Below are positions 63,766 through 64,000 of a stretch of 64,000 nucleotides of DNA, in pieces; within the stretch, counting starts at the first letter, position 1; the number at the start of each line of letters is the position of its first letter. The stretch spans positions 38,761,981 to 38,825,980 of the forward strand of contig CM067378.1 in NCBI GenBank assembly GCA_034510155.1. Reading direction: 5' to 3'. This DNA comes from Eucriotettix oculatus. Lineage: Eukaryota; Arthropoda; Insecta; Orthoptera; Tetrigidae. The notes under the pieces were generated by a model. The model worked only from the letters and a program-made list of their open reading frames with translations. It was not told the origin of the DNA and searched no databases. Position numbers and translations under genes: made by a program.

Positions 63766-64000
63766 AACAAGTCATACATAAAGTTGTAACATAACTCACT
63801 TAGGTTTTTCTTACAAGTGTTCAATAAGTGTGGCACACATCCAACTTAATGTCCAATGCTTCCCGTAATTTAGCTAAAAAGTCCAAAATAATGAAAGCCA
63901 TTGCTTCCTATTTTCACGTACAAAACGGGTCACATTCAAATCACACTATTGTATCTACTTGTCGTTACTAAATTCTGACACTCTCATATTTACACAAAAT
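63699..64000 (-). mobile_element. Mariner-like (Tc1/mariner/IS630 type) DNA transposon, 3' end
   Basis: The left end is a terminal-repeat-like AGTGTGTCCGTAAAATTATG at 63699. Its inverted form, with TTTACGGACACAC, is typical of insect Tc1/mariner-type elements. On the minus strand the sequence further in resembles the end of a transposase: an REALDIKLDVC-like stretch, then CATLIEHL and a stop at 63811-63813, with a frameshift between the two parts. The rest of the element runs off the window. It is decayed, and the family call rests on a short stretch. Confidence 0.6.

Noticed and set aside
1..64000. CRISPR array, operon or phage-like system
   Set aside because: There are no regularly spaced identical repeats with unique spacers and no packed ORFs. 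The sequence is clearly eukaryotic.
47794..64000. Fourth dipeptidase exon
   Set aside because: I searched by eye for the GVEGGHS and TLTHTCNTPW-type blocks with a phase-1 acceptor and found none; it most likely lies outside the window.

Overview
The window is a piece of an animal, almost certainly insect, nuclear genome. It is strongly AT-rich, has no bacterial-style gene packing, and is full of decayed non-LTR retrotransposons (Jockey-type and a second LINE group), inverted-repeat DNA elements, tRNA-derived SINE heads and AT/CA microsatellites. Long introns and this repeat mix fit a large polyneopteran genome (cockroach, termite or relatives). That placement is inference from style, not from a marker gene.

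The only host protein-coding gene I can support is a plus-strand membrane dipeptidase (peptidase family M19, DPEP1-like). Three exons are visible, with correct splice sites and matching phases. The first coding exon (CDS 12935-13044) gives the signal peptide and start of the mature chain. Exon 2 (27235-27391) holds the first zinc ligands, in the HND motif. Exon 3 (47661-47793) holds the FWSAYVPC segment. The introns between them are about 14.2 kb and 20.3 kb, and no further coding exon is visible in the last 16.2 kb. The remaining catalytic residues must therefore lie to the right of the window. A splice-acceptor-like sequence directly before the ATG exon suggests a 5' untranslated exon further upstream.

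The second host gene is an intact tRNA-Pro(AGG) at 45427-45498, nested on the same strand in dipeptidase intron 2.

Layout. 1-12929 is upstream sequence with a degraded Jockey copy (4790-5810), a GC-rich patch (about 7580-7775), and LINE remnants at 10125-10540 and 11826-12472. The latter lies between inverted arms that bound 11710-12502. 13045-27234 (intron 1) holds two related 29-bp degenerate minisatellites, a Jockey 3' piece, microsatellites, and a tandem-repeat element ending about 85 bp before exon 2. 27392-47660 (intron 2) holds back-to-back LINE pieces, an inverted copy of the element that precedes exon 2, a head-to-head pair of tRNA-like SINE heads, a LINE next to an (AT)n tract, and tRNA-Pro. 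47794-64000 (intron 3 or beyond) holds a long palindromic MITE (51815-52175), LINE and SINE pieces, two convergent LINE copies, and a mariner-like element cut by the window edge.

No RT fragment seen here has an intact long reading frame, so I regard all of them as dead. I found no new multi-gene system. The observations most worth a second look are the inverted repeats flanking dipeptidase exon 2, the LINE fragment enclosed by inverted arms, the constant-period 29-bp repeats, and the full-length palindromic MITE.
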